The notes under the pieces: model-generated
Told to the model about the DNA's origin: nothing
Databases searched by the model: none
What the model saw: the letters and a program-made list of their open reading frames with translations, nothing else
In this document: in pieces, positions 7,275 to 15,939 of the stretch
Layout of the letters: every line of letters begins with the position of its first letter
Position numbering within the stretch: the first letter of the stretch is position 1
Translations under genes and position numbers: made by a program
NCBI RefSeq assembly: GCF_002419815.1
Contig: NZ_DIGV01000020.1
Location: 7,937 to 30,296, forward strand
DNA: 22,360 nucleotides
Origin: Brevundimonas sp. UBA5713
GTDB taxonomy: Bacteria > Pseudomonadota > Alphaproteobacteria > Caulobacterales > Caulobacteraceae
Direction of reading: 5' to 3'

Positions 7275-8091
7275 GGTGCTGTCAGTCTAACGCTAAAGGT
7301 GCTCCACTTCGAAGGCTGCAAGCCATTGGTGGGGTGGGCGATTTTATGAAGCCTCTATCTTTTAAGCGACATCGTTTTCCAGCTGAGGTGATACGTCATG
7401 CCGTGTGGCTGTACTTTCGTTTCAGCTTGAGCTTCCGCGACGTCGAGGAACTGATGGCGCAACGCGGAATTGACGTCAGCTACGAAACGATCCGGTGCTG
7501 GACGATCAAGTTCGGGCCTCTGATTGCACGGCGGCTCAAGAAGAGGAGAGTGCCTCCGACAGGCCGTTGGCATCTCGATGAAATGGTCTGCAAGATCGGA
7601 GGACGGCGCATGTATCTGTGGCGCGCGGTTGACGACGAAGGCGAGGTTTTAGACGTCATCGTCCAGCGCCGGCGGGACACAGAGGCCGCGCTGAATCTAA
7701 TCAAACGTCTTTTACGCAAACAACCTGTCGAGCCGGAAACCATCACAACGGATGGGCTGGCATCGTACGGTGCGTCGCTTGATCAGTTGGAACTGCGGCA
7801 CCTTCATCGCCCTGGCCGGCTACGAGACAATAACCGCGTTGAAAACTCGCATTTGCCGATCCGACGACGAGAGCGACAGCAGCAGAGGTTCAAATCCCAA
7901 GCCTCAGCGCAGAGATTTCTCACAACCCACGCCGCGATCTACAACACCTTCAACATCCAACGCCATCTGATCAGCAGACCTACACTTCGTCGCTTTCGTG
8001 GCGATGCGGATGCTGCTTGGGCGGCCGCTACCATCTGAAAATGAGCAGGGTAGGGACTTTTCTGCCAATGCCTAATTAACCTGACGGCACC
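7275..8091 (+). mobile_element. IS6-family insertion sequence, copy 2 (817 bp, apparently intact)
   Basis: The left end, GGTGCTGTCAGTCTAACG, is identical to copy 1. The right end, read inward, is GGTGCCGTCAGGTTAATT. The flanking octamers (CTAGAAGG and TCAAGAAC) do not match each other, and they do not pair with the flanks of copies 1 or 3, so no direct or swapped target duplication remains. It has the same orientation as copies 1 and 3. Confidence 0.9.
7346..8035 (+). CDS. IS6-family DDE transposase (copy 2)
   Basis: This 230-residue transposase is the same family as copy 1, with all catalytic residues present: D78 in WHLDEM, D136 in TTDGLASY and E166 in NNRVENSHL. It is probably functional. 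The ATG at 7346 corresponds to the start of the other copies; an in-frame upstream GTG at 7334 would add four residues. The ribosome-site region reads GGTGGGGTGGGCG rather than GGTGGAGAAGGCG as in copies 1 and 3, so translation may be weaker. The DNA is almost identical to copy 1 over about 225 bp in the middle, but 17-20 percent different on both sides of that block. Confidence 0.95.
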
Positions 8092-8163
8092 TCAAGAACG
8101 ATTGTGAGCGCTTCAGGTAGCGAACAGAATGCGGATGCCACAAAAATGACGGCTACCGTCTAA
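8092..8163 (+). pseudogene. Possible 3' remnant of a gene truncated by IS copy 2
   Basis: An open frame runs directly out of the IS right end and stops at TAA 8161-8163. It encodes a 23-residue tail (SRTIVSASGSEQ... ending TATV). I recognise no family. It is offered because the same arrangement, a gene cut exactly at an IS right end, is clear at copy 3. It could be chance. Confidence 0.25.
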
Positions 8164-8300
8164 AAATAACCAGTGTGTGGGGGGCTGTAAAACTGATGGT
8201 TTCAACTGGTCGCTGTGTCTTTTTGGACGTGACAGAGGCATTGCAGACGTTGAACGCGGTGAACCCCCACATCCTCTGCGCATTCACTAAACTAGACCGT

Positions 8301-8316
8301 GGAGGAGAGATGATTG
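8301..8316 (+). promoter_or_regulatory. Ribosome binding site setting a TTG start for the hybrid kinase
   Basis: GGAGGAG (8301-8307) lies 6 bases before TTG 8314, which is in frame with the kinase. The nearby ATG at 8310 is only 2 bases from the site and opens a six-codon frame ending TAG at 8328-8330. The rare TTG start is therefore favoured, and the ATG reading could act as a short decoy. Confidence 0.6.
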
Positions 8317-10791
8317 GTAACGGGTTCTAGCGCTAGTCGCCGCGCCAAGCGCGCGTATGTGCTGTTTTTATTTTTTGGGGCATTCGCTCTATTGGCCATC
8401 GTCACGATGGCAAACCAGACGCTGCGCGAATTGACTAGCGAGCAACAGTTTGAAAGGGCGCTCAACAAAGCACATGACCGCCGCGAGCAACTGCAAGATG
8501 TCTTTTCGTTACTTCAGGATGGCGAAACAGGACTTCGTGGCTTCCTTTTGACCCGAAATCCTGTTTTTCTCGCGCCCTATCAAAACGCCGAGGACCGATT
8601 GGATAGCGAGTGGTCGCAGTTGAAACAGCTGTTCGCACGCGACCCAGCGCGTTTAGAGCGTCTGGAGATACTGGTTCGGACAAAGCGCGATCTGCTGCGT
8701 GCTGGCGCAGAAAGAGCGACAAACTTACCGGCAGCGGAACGACATGACCGGGCACTCTCGGGCAAAGTGGCTATGGACCGCATTCGTGACGAGATAGCCC
8801 TGCTGAATCAACAAGAAGCTGCCATGTTGGAACAGTTGCGAACCCATCACCAACACCAGGCATTAAGCACGCGTCGGGCCGTGATAGTTTTGTCCGTTCT
8901 GTTCGTCTTGCTGATGTTAGGTGCCGCGATCACCATCTGGCACTACATGCGACGTCAAGCAGGTTTGCTAAAAGAAGTTGCAGCATCTGACAGTCAGCAG
9001 CAGGCACTTTTCCAAGGCAGCTTTCAACCGCTTCTCGTACTCGAAGATAATGGGAACGTTATTCGAATAAATTTTGCAGCTGAAAAAGCGATACAACAAA
9101 CTTCTAAAGACGTTGTTGGTAAAAATGTTAGACTTTTTGTTGATCTTGATAGATCGGGTCATCCACGCATTCTCGATCAGCTTCGCAATAAACGATCCCC
9201 TCTAGAGGAAGCTCTTGAAGGAGAGATATGCGTCCGCCGTAAGGATGGCTCTGTTTTTCCTGCAGAGGTTTCCGTAAGCCCCGTAACTATAGATAATACC
9301 ACCAATATAATCGTGGCACTCAAGGATGTTTCGGAGCGTAGGCGCATGGACGAGATGAAGTCACAGTTCGTCTCTACCGTCAGCCACGAACTGCGAACGC
9401 CGCTGACTTCGATTGCCGGATCGCTGGGCCTTTTGGCGGGCGGAGCGGCAGGGGTGTTGCCAGACAAAGCCGCCCGCCTCATCGGCATTGCCCAGTCAAA
9501 CAGTCAACGCTTAGTTCGGTTGATCAACGACATTCTTGACATCGAGAAACTGGAATCCGGCCAGATGGCATTGCGTTTGGAACGGGTGGACTTGCGTGAA
9601 CTGGCAATGCGGTCGATTGATGCCGTCAGCGGAATGGCCTCCGATCACAAGGTACAAGTCGAACTGGATGGCCGGGCAACAGCCACGGTCATGGGGGACA
9701 TGGACCGACTTATCCAGGTGATCGTGAACCTGTTGTCCAATGCCTTGAAGTTTTCCCCTTCTGGGGAGACGGTCACGGTCCGGCTGATGGTAGATGACGG
9801 ACCGACGGTCACGTTGACTGTGTTGGACCGTGGGCCCGGTGTGCCTGAGGCTTTCAGATCAAGAATATTCGAGAAGTTCGCGCAGGCGGATTCGTCCGAT
9901 ACGCGCCAGCGCGGGGGAACGGGTCTGGGGCTAGCCATTTCTCGCGAGATTGCAGAGCGGCATGGTGGGCGGCTGTGGTTTGATCCTGATCCGGGCCTTG
10001 GGGCCGTCTTCCATCTGCAACTGCCGCGTGTCGCTGCGGTGCCTATCCAGAACCGGGTGGATGGACCGCAGTTGTTGGTGGTCGAGGATGATCCCGATGC
10101 CGCCGAGGTGTTGCGCAGTATTCTGCAAGAGGACGGATATCAGATACAGGTTGCCTCGACCGCCCGTGAGGCGTTGGCGCTGGTCGGTCAGACGAAATTC
10201 GCCGCTGCGCTGATCGACTTGCAACTGCCCGATGCGAATGGGGTGAGCCTGATCCGCGCGCTGCGCAAATCCGCCCTGACGCGGGATCTGCCCATTCTGG
10301 TTGTGTCCGCCGATATCTCGCAAGGCATGGCAAAGGCGGCATCGCTTCAAGTCTTGGACTGGATGGAAAAGCCGCTGGAAGTGGATCGCCTGCTGCATGC
10401 GGTTCAGGCGGCGACCGCCGGGAGCAAGGCGCAACCTTTGATCCTTCATGTAGAGGATGAAGAGGACGTGCGCAGCCTCACGGCATCCGCCCTTTCGGGA
10501 GTGGCGACTATAGAGGCGGCAGGATCACTGGCCGAGGCGAGACGTTATCTGGAAAGTCGTCATCCCGATCTGGTCATTCTGGATATCGGCCTGCCGGACG
10601 GCTCCGGTCTGGAATTGCTGGGCAATCTCGAGAGCGGGGACCAGCCGCCGATACCCGCTATCATTTATTCAGCCAGCGATGCCGATCTTGAACTGGGTGC
10701 GGGTATCGAAGCCGTTCTGGTGAAGTCGCGCACGCCTGTCTCGTCGCTGGCTCGGACGGTACGGCGTCTGACGCGAAAGGATATGACATGA
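8314..10791 (+). CDS. Hybrid sensor histidine kinase: CHASE3-PAS-HisKA-HATPase-REC-REC
   Basis: This 825-residue inner-membrane sensor kinase heads a phosphorelay. TM1 is at about 14-32. A periplasmic CHASE3-like domain follows (about 37-185, with LLQDGETGLRGFLLT), then TM2 (188-211) and a PAS domain (about 228-342). The dimerisation/phosphoacceptor domain has His358 in STVSHELRTPLTSI, and the ATPase domain has the N box NLLSNALKF, the G1 box LDRGPGVP and the G2 box GGTGLGLAIS. Two receiver domains follow: the first with D635 (ALIDLQLPD) and K686, the second with D757 (VILDIGLPD) and K804. Both receivers keep the phospho-Asp and the acidic pair, so both may be active. The PAS-coding DNA (about 9030-9330) is far more AT-rich than the rest. 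It is translationally coupled (ATGA) to the next gene. Signal unknown. Confidence 0.93.
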   Translation: MVTGSSASRRAKRAYVLFLFFGAFALLAIVTMANQTLRELTSEQQFERALNKAHDRREQLQDVFSLLQDGETGLRGFLLTRNPVFLAPYQNAEDRLDSEWSQLKQLFARDPARLERLEILVRTKRDLLRAGAERATNLPAAERHDRALSGKVAMDRIRDEIALLNQQEAAMLEQLRTHHQHQALSTRRAVIVLSVLFVLLMLGAAITIWHYMRRQAGLLKEVAASDSQQQALFQGSFQPLLVLEDNGNVIRINFAAEKAIQQTSKDVVGKNVRLFVDLDRSGHPRILDQLRNKRSPLEEALEGEICVRRKDGSVFPAEVSVSPVTIDNTTNIIVALKDVSERRRMDEMKSQFVSTVSHELRTPLTSIAGSLGLLAGGAAGVLPDKAARLIGIAQSNSQRLVRLINDILDIEKLESGQMALRLERVDLRELAMRSIDAVSGMASDHKVQVELDGRATATVMGDMDRLIQVIVNLLSNALKFSPSGETVTVRLMVDDGPTVTLTVLDRGPGVPEAFRSRIFEKFAQADSSDTRQRGGTGLGLAISREIAERHGGRLWFDPDPGLGAVFHLQLPRVAAVPIQNRVDGPQLLVVEDDPDAAEVLRSILQEDGYQIQVASTAREALALVGQTKFAAALIDLQLPDANGVSLIRALRKSALTRDLPILVVSADISQGMAKAASLQVLDWMEKPLEVDRLLHAVQAATAGSKAQPLILHVEDEEDVRSLTASALSGVATIEAAGSLAEARRYLESRHPDLVILDIGLPDGSGLELLGNLESGDQPPIPAIIYSASDADLELGAGIEAVLVKSRTPVSSLARTVRRLTRKDMT

Positions 10792-11177
10792 AGGAGCAAC
10801 TGACCCTGCTACACGTCGATGACGAAGCGGATATCCGCGAAGTGGCGGCGTTGTCGTTTGATCTGGACCCCATGACAACCTCGATCAGTGCATCGTCCGG
10901 TCCTGAAGCCCTTTCCATCCTTGATGGAGGGTTGCGGCCTGACGTGATCCTGTTGGATGTCATGATGCCGGGGATGGATGGACCTATGGTCCTTCAACAC
11001 CTGCGCCAGCGGCCTGCGCTGGAGCATACGCCGGTCGTATTCATGACGGCACGGGCGCAAGGGTCCGAAGTGGCGGATTACAAGGCCTTGGGGGCCATAG
11101 GCGTCATTACCAAACCCTTTGACCCCATGGGGCTGGCGCAAGAGGTGCGCGACCTGTTGGCGGGGGCGGGCGCATGA
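10788..11177 (+). CDS. Single-domain response regulator (stand-alone receiver)
   Basis: This 129-residue protein is a receiver domain only, with no output domain. The acidic pair is at D11-D12 (HVDDEAD), the phospho-Asp is D57 in ILLDVMMPGMDG, the conserved Thr is in VFMTARAQG, and the Lys is in GVITKPFDP. All key residues are present. Stand-alone receivers commonly shuttle phosphate between a hybrid kinase and an Hpt protein, or act as a phosphate sink. Its start overlaps the kinase stop by ATGA and its stop overlaps the Hpt start by ATGA, so the three genes are translated as one coupled unit. Confidence 0.93.
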   Translation: MKEQLTLLHVDDEADIREVAALSFDLDPMTTSISASSGPEALSILDGGLRPDVILLDVMMPGMDGPMVLQHLRQRPALEHTPVVFMTARAQGSEVADYKALGAIGVITKPFDPMGLAQEVRDLLAGAGA

Positions 11178-11449
11178 ATGACGCTCTGGAGGCTTTGCGA
11201 GCGCGCTTCAGAGAGCGGGCCCGCGCCGATGCCGACAAGATATCGCGTGCCATCTATGACGGTGACTACGAGGTGCTGGAGCAGGTCGTACATGGTCTGG
11301 CAGGCGCGGCGGGCTTGTTCGGCTACCCGGCCCTGTCCGAATATGCCTTGGCCATCGATGCGGAGTTCGAGGCTGGCAATAAGCCCTCGGATGAAGCTCT
11401 GAACCGGTTGGTCGAGATCATCCGTGCCGAAAGCGACCTCTATTCATAG
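11174..11449 (+). CDS. Histidine-containing phosphotransfer (Hpt) protein
   Basis: This 91-residue all-helical protein has the Hpt signature VVHGLAGAAGLFGY, with the phosphorylatable His at residue 40, where family members carry HxLKGxAxxxG. It should carry phosphate from a receiver domain of the hybrid kinase to a response regulator. The variant Ala in place of the usual Lys after HGL is a small departure. It is the last gene of the kinase-receiver-Hpt operon, and its 3' end overlaps the convergent pilus-operon gene by 10 bp. The nearest DNA-binding response regulator is the NarL-type gene at 16693, beyond the pilus operon, which makes it a candidate acceptor. Confidence 0.85.
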   Translation: MNDALEALRARFRERARADADKISRAIYDGDYEVLEQVVHGLAGAAGLFGYPALSEYALAIDAEFEAGNKPSDEALNRLVEIIRAESDLYS

Positions 11450-11826
11450 ACAACGCGCACGGGAAGGATCGGCACGCCTGTGGCGGTATGGTGCAGGAAA
11501 CCGTCAATGTCCGGCAGATTGATCCTAGCTTTGCCCTTTGCATCCACATGAGGCAGAGGCGTCGGGCTGGCGTCGGCCCACGCTGCGCTGGTGGGCGACG
11601 TCTCTCCATCGGCTTGAAGCAAATAGGTCTGGACCTGCAGACGGTAGGCGCGGTTCGGATCGGCACCCACGTCAATGATCGCCGGATTGTTCAATGCGCT
11701 GGCGCGAAGTTGGATCGGGGTCACCGAGGAGACTTTCAGGGCCGAGTGCACCGTAATGGCTGCCGTAGCATCCGGTGCGCCCGTGCTGGCCTGTACGATG
11801 GCCGAGGCTAGCAGTATCGCGATCAT
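11440..11826 (-). CDS. Secreted protein, last gene of pilus operon (possible minor subunit)
   Basis: The protein has 128 residues with an N-terminal signal peptide (MIAILLASAIVQAS, cleavage near residue 14-17) and a predicted beta-rich body without Cys. The start ITVHSALKVSSVTPIQ resembles the opening strand pattern of the operon's DUF4402 pilin (ITVIRPLTVTKSADMKF), so a minor pilin or tip-associated subunit is possible, but I do not recognise it firmly. The ATG overlaps the previous gene's stop (ATGA), and its 3' end overlaps the convergent Hpt gene by 10 bp. The function is inferred from operon position only. Confidence 0.65.
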   Translation of the reverse strand: MIAILLASAIVQASTGAPDATAAITVHSALKVSSVTPIQLRASALNNPAIIDVGADPNRAYRLQVQTYLLQADGETSPTSAAWADASPTPLPHVDAKGKARINLPDIDGFLHHTATGVPILPVRVVYE

Positions 11827-12353
11827 AGCAGTTGCACCGTCACCAGATAATCGAACGGGTGTTCGCCCCCCGGAGCGGCCCCATTCAGCCTGACATCCAT
11901 GCCCAGGTCAAAGCTTGCATCGCGGAACAGGCCCAAGGGGTCAAGATCGAAGCTGACGGTCGCGCCCTCTGAAGGAGAACCGCTTCGATAGGTCGCCCCG
12001 CGGAGGTTGGCGACCCTGAGTCGAGTAATGGTTGCAGGTCCCTGGCCACCGGCTGGCGTGATGGTCACCCGGATAGGCCGCAACGCGCACAGCGAGGACA
12101 GGATGTTCAAACCGCAGGTTACAGTAATGGTCGGCGTACGCACTGAGGATGTGCTCAGGCGGATTGAATCCCCTGAAACGCGCGTTACCACGCCGTTGGT
12201 GCTGACGCTGAAGACCGTGGGCGATTGCCCCCGGATGGTGCGCCCGAGTGTTGGCGCTTCGGCAGGGGAGCGGGCGACCGCCAACTGGGCAGCCGCTGGC
12301 ATGGCCATCAAGATTGTGGACAGCGCCATGAGGCCGATAAGCCACCGGGTCAT
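11823..12353 (-). CDS. Secreted protein in pilus operon (possible tip or minor pilin)
   Basis: The protein has 176 residues with a signal peptide (MTRWLIGLMALSTILMAMPAAAQ, cleavage after AAAQ near 23). The mature part is beta-rich, with two Cys residues 11 apart (TCGLNILSSLCAL) that could form the disulfide often seen in exported pilus subunits. No family is recognised with confidence. It lies between the usher and the last operon gene, with ATGA overlaps on both sides, and a ribosome site (GGAG) inside the end of the usher gene. Position and export signal suggest a tip adhesin or minor subunit of the pilus. Confidence 0.7.
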   Translation of the reverse strand: MTRWLIGLMALSTILMAMPAAAQLAVARSPAEAPTLGRTIRGQSPTVFSVSTNGVVTRVSGDSIRLSTSSVRTPTITVTCGLNILSSLCALRPIRVTITPAGGQGPATITRLRVANLRGATYRSGSPSEGATVSFDLDPLGLFRDASFDLGMDVRLNGAAPGGEHPFDYLVTVQLL

Positions 12354-15073
12354 GATACCGCTCCTTTCAGGCTAACCTTGATTGTGCCAGCGCGGACGAA
12401 ACCGCCCGAAGGCGGGATAAGAACCCGTCGTTCCTCGTCAATTCTAAGCCCCAGGGTTGCCGCTTGTTCCTCATTCAGACGGACGCGGTAATCGCCCGGA
12501 GGGACACCTTCGATGAAGGCGATACCGGCGTGGTCGCTTCGGGTGCTGAAGACCTTTCCGTCCTTGTCGACCAATTCGATATCAACGGCGGACAAGGCGC
12601 GGCTATCGCCTGCCTGGCGCTCCAAAACGACACGCAGCTCGATCTCGGACGAACGCTGCATGGGATAGTTGACGATGACCGTCCGTCCAGGCCGTGGCTC
12701 GACCGCGAGCAGGGTAGGGCCGCCGACGAGATAGGGATCCTCCACCGCTTCGGTATTGAGGCGAATGACTGCCGTGCCGGGGTCACCCAAGCCTGGAGCA
12801 TAGGCCATGCCTCGTTCATCCGTGGTCAGGGCGTCAGTCGGGACGTCGGCAATGATACCGGCAACGCCCTCTTCATCGAACTGGCGGATACCGTCACCAT
12901 TGGCGTCGATCCAGGCATTTAGGGCCGCGGCTCCGCCAGAAGCGCCGCCGCTGCGAACCAGTCGATAGCCTCGACCAACGGGGTCATAACCAAAGCCGAA
13001 CCCGAGTTGCAGGCCGACACGCCATTCACCTGTTTCAGTCTCGACGGCACTGTTCACTGCAAGATCGAAGCGACGGGCCCGCCATATGTGAGACGCTTGT
13101 ACCGTAGTGCGTATTTCCGATCCGAGCGAGCGAACCACGCCAAAGCGTAGGGCCTGATTGTCGCGCAATTGCCAGTCCGCCGTCAGATAACCCGTCTCCA
13201 GCTTGAGGTCGGGCGAAAGGCCGTAGGTCAGGCCCGCGCGCAGTTGAAGGCGTCGCGCAACCAGTGTGGCCACGTCGCTGGAACCCGCCCAGCGCTGGGT
13301 ACGGGTTTCGTCGGCACGCCTATCCTCATCCCAAACAATGCTGCTGGAAGCATAGAAGCGTCCGATCGGTGTAGAGGCGCGCAGCTCGGCATTGGTCTGG
13401 GCGCTGTTGTCGCGGCGCTCAAGGCGTCTGAGGTTGAGCGACCAGGGAATCGTCTGGGAATGGGGGCCTTTCAACTGGCCGTCAGCGCGTAATTCACTGG
13501 CCCGTCTCAGCGGTGAGGCATTGCCCAATCCCAACTGTCGCGTCTCGTCGATGAAGCTGTTGCGGTATTCCGCATGCCTGCCGACGAGTGAAATGCCCGA
13601 TATCCTGCCGGCAAAACCACCAGCCAGGGCCTGACCATCCTGATCGTCCCAACCCGCGTCGACCTGCGTCGCAAAAGGGCCGAGAGACGTGCGAAGGCCG
13701 ATCGTGACCATTGAACGGGAGTCTTCGCCAGCAACCGGACGAAAGCGGGCGACACCGCCAGAAATGGTGACGGCTGATGAAAGTCCATAATCCACACCGG
13801 CAACCAGGCGCATACCCGGTGGAACTATGCCCGGTTGTCTGAGGGGATCGTCATTCAGATCCAGCAAGGTGCGGCCCTGATCAACAGCACCGAGGCGGAC
13901 GATGACGCGACCCGGCTCAACCTGACCGGCACCGAAATTGATGCGGCGTACGGTTTCGCGAATCTCACCGTGCGGCCCGTAAAAGACAAGACGAAGCGTG
14001 TTTAGGCCGTAGGTCAGCGGCACGTCCAAAAACTCGTACTGGCCCTGCACCGGCGTGGACTGTGATCCGTAAAGGACCTCGTTCACATATAGTTCGACTT
14101 CTTCGCCGGCGGCCAACTCGCCACGCAGATCCAGCGGTGTCCCGATATCAAGGCTGTCTCGCGGAGCCGAAGTATAGAAAACGCCGCGCCCGCTGATGCT
14201 GGCAGCACCGAGTGCAAGCGACGGTGTATAGACATCGCCGATACCCGCATGGGTCCCGCCCAGATTTCCCAGTGCATGGCCGTTGCTGTCGCGGCGCGAA
14301 AGGCTGATGCGGCTGTCGCTCAGGTTTGCGTCATCATCTGAGCCAATCCACGCCTCGAGGCCCGCCCACAGCAGGTCGCCTGCAGCGCGTATGTCATAAC
14401 GGCTGGTCTGGTCTCGACCGTCACGGCCCGTTTGCCCGCCGATATTGATGTCGAACGCGGGGGCGGTGAAGGCCTGATAGGGCGTGGCGATCTCGACAGG
14501 ATGATCCCCGCTGGTGCCCAGTCCCAAACGACTGCGACGCTGGTCGCGTTCAAGGCGTTGCTGAAAGGGCAGGGGCTCAAGCGGAGTAAGCTCCAGCACC
14601 TGAGCGCTGGTATCAGGCTTCAGGCGCACAGGGAGCAATTGTTCGATCACATCGATCCGCAGATAGAGGTCATCGGCATAGATAGCGGCCTGATCGGCTG
14701 ATATCGTGATTTCACGGCCTGCCAGCACCGCCTTTCCGGAGGAAAGATCGACCGTCAGCTTGCGATCCGGCGACAAAATCCAGCCTTCCGCCCGACGCTG
14801 GGACGGAAAGACGCCGACTGCTAGGTCCAGTACCCGCGATAGTTCGCCAATGGGTACAAAGACGCCCGTCCGCGACGCATAGACGTTTACGGATTCGGCC
14901 AGAAGGGCAGGTCCGGAGCGCACCTCGAGCCACAACAGGTCTTCGCTGCTAAAAGGTTGGGGCGAGGCAGCATCGACCAGCGCCGCGGCCGTCGCCCCGT
15001 CTTGGGCGCGGGCTGCGGTAAGGGCGAGACACCAACCCAGCGCGATCGCGCTGGCAAAGCCAAGGGTTTTCAC
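12350..15073 (-). CDS. Outer-membrane usher of an alternative chaperone-usher pilus
   Basis: This is a 907-residue outer-membrane pore that should assemble and export pilus subunits. The signal peptide ends near residue 23 (LTAARAQDG). An N-terminal periplasmic region (about 40-170) precedes the beta-barrel. A plug/middle domain lies at about 305-380, with GEEVELYVNEVLYGSQ and QYEFLDVPLTYGLNTLRLVFYGP, patterns typical of ushers. The barrel strands run to about 710. The C-terminal 190 residues are unusual: an SdrD-like repeat with a calcium-loop pattern DANGDGIRQFDEEG (723-736), then a carboxypeptidase-regulatory-like beta sandwich (about 805-870). It starts with GTG overlapping the chaperone stop (GTGA) and ends overlapping the next gene (ATGA). 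It is divergent from classical FimD/PapC, so it is called from motif patterns and neighbours. Confidence 0.85.
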   Translation of the reverse strand: MKTLGFASAIALGWCLALTAARAQDGATAAALVDAASPQPFSSEDLLWLEVRSGPALLAESVNVYASRTGVFVPIGELSRVLDLAVGVFPSQRRAEGWILSPDRKLTVDLSSGKAVLAGREITISADQAAIYADDLYLRIDVIEQLLPVRLKPDTSAQVLELTPLEPLPFQQRLERDQRRSRLGLGTSGDHPVEIATPYQAFTAPAFDINIGGQTGRDGRDQTSRYDIRAAGDLLWAGLEAWIGSDDDANLSDSRISLSRRDSNGHALGNLGGTHAGIGDVYTPSLALGAASISGRGVFYTSAPRDSLDIGTPLDLRGELAAGEEVELYVNEVLYGSQSTPVQGQYEFLDVPLTYGLNTLRLVFYGPHGEIRETVRRINFGAGQVEPGRVIVRLGAVDQGRTLLDLNDDPLRQPGIVPPGMRLVAGVDYGLSSAVTISGGVARFRPVAGEDSRSMVTIGLRTSLGPFATQVDAGWDDQDGQALAGGFAGRISGISLVGRHAEYRNSFIDETRQLGLGNASPLRRASELRADGQLKGPHSQTIPWSLNLRRLERRDNSAQTNAELRASTPIGRFYASSSIVWDEDRRADETRTQRWAGSSDVATLVARRLQLRAGLTYGLSPDLKLETGYLTADWQLRDNQALRFGVVRSLGSEIRTTVQASHIWRARRFDLAVNSAVETETGEWRVGLQLGFGFGYDPVGRGYRLVRSGGASGGAAALNAWIDANGDGIRQFDEEGVAGIIADVPTDALTTDERGMAYAPGLGDPGTAVIRLNTEAVEDPYLVGGPTLLAVEPRPGRTVIVNYPMQRSSEIELRVVLERQAGDSRALSAVDIELVDKDGKVFSTRSDHAGIAFIEGVPPGDYRVRLNEEQAATLGLRIDEERRVLIPPSGGFVRAGTIKVSLKGAVS

Positions 15074-15918
15074 GGGGTCGCAACCCGCGTGACGGCTAGC
15101 ACCTCGCCCGGATGGGCATCATCGTCGCGATAGACAACCGTCAAAGCCTGACCGGTGGATACGGCTTGTGGCAGGGCCAGACGGACGGTGCGCTTGGCAA
15201 TTTCCGGATAGACCGCGACCCCGCGCACGACTGTCATCAGCGGCGCGTCGTCAGTGGTTCCTAGGCGGACTTCAAGATCGCCATAGACTGAGTTCGCGCC
15301 CAAACGGTCAATGTCGAACACCAGTTCGGTGCCCGATGCTCCCTGCTCCAAGTGGGCATTGCTGATGCCGGCTCGGGCATCGGCGGCATTATCGCGCACG
15401 ATGACAGGAATACTAACGCTAAACAGGGCAATGACTTGCAAGGCCACATCGCCGTCATTGCCTGCAGCGGCCTGTGCTGCGGTGAAGCCGCTGTCTTCGG
15501 GGGGCAGGGCGGTAATGGTCAGGTGTGAGCGATGCTCGACCGATCCATCGCCAGCGGGGCGGGCCCGCAAGCGGATGGCCTGGCTTTCGCGCGGCTGCAA
15601 GGTCACCCGACGCGGCGTGTGCTGGACCAGATCAGCAGCCGATGAAATGTCCAATTCTGGACGTTCGGAGGCGGCGATGATCTGGCCATCGGGCAGCATG
15701 ATGCGGTCGACCAGGTCGACCGTATATGTCGCTGGTTGGTCGCCCTGGTTGAAAACATAGACGATCGCGCTGCGCTCGCCGGGGGCGAACACCACACGCT
15801 TGGGCGAGATGTTCAGATCGGCACCGACTTGGGCATTCGTGGGCAGGACGCTGGCGGAGAGGGCCAGAGCCGCAGCAGCCACGGTGTTTGCAACATATTG
15901 AGGCCAGCCCTGTCTCAT
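15070..15918 (-). CDS. Periplasmic pilus chaperone (PapD-like)
   Basis: This periplasmic chaperone should hold pilin subunits and deliver them to the usher. The signal peptide spans about 30 residues (cleavage near LPTNAQ). The N-terminal immunoglobulin-like domain has the PapD-family pattern: ISPKRVVFAPGERSAIVYVFNQGDQPATYTVDLVDRI split across two strands, and later TLQPRESQAIRLRARP with the conserved Arg region. The second domain covers about residues 180-280. It is slightly longer than FimC/PapD (about 230), as in the alternative clade. I chose ATG 15918, with GAG 7 bases upstream; an in-frame GTG at 15930 would add four residues. It is separated from the pilin by 55 bp holding a perfect stem-loop and overlaps the usher start. 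Confidence 0.85.
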   Translation of the reverse strand: MRQGWPQYVANTVAAAALALSASVLPTNAQVGADLNISPKRVVFAPGERSAIVYVFNQGDQPATYTVDLVDRIMLPDGQIIAASERPELDISSAADLVQHTPRRVTLQPRESQAIRLRARPAGDGSVEHRSHLTITALPPEDSGFTAAQAAAGNDGDVALQVIALFSVSIPVIVRDNAADARAGISNAHLEQGASGTELVFDIDRLGANSVYGDLEVRLGTTDDAPLMTVVRGVAVYPEIAKRTVRLALPQAVSTGQALTVVYRDDDAHPGEVLAVTRVATP

Positions 15919-15939
15919 ACCAAATCTCACGCACCGGGA

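Noticed and set aside
2619..8091. A classical composite transposon made of IS copies 1 and 2
   Set aside because: The outer 8-bp flanks (GTCAGTGT and TCAAGAAC) do not match, so there is no sign of movement as one unit; swapped flanks among the three copies also failed to pair.
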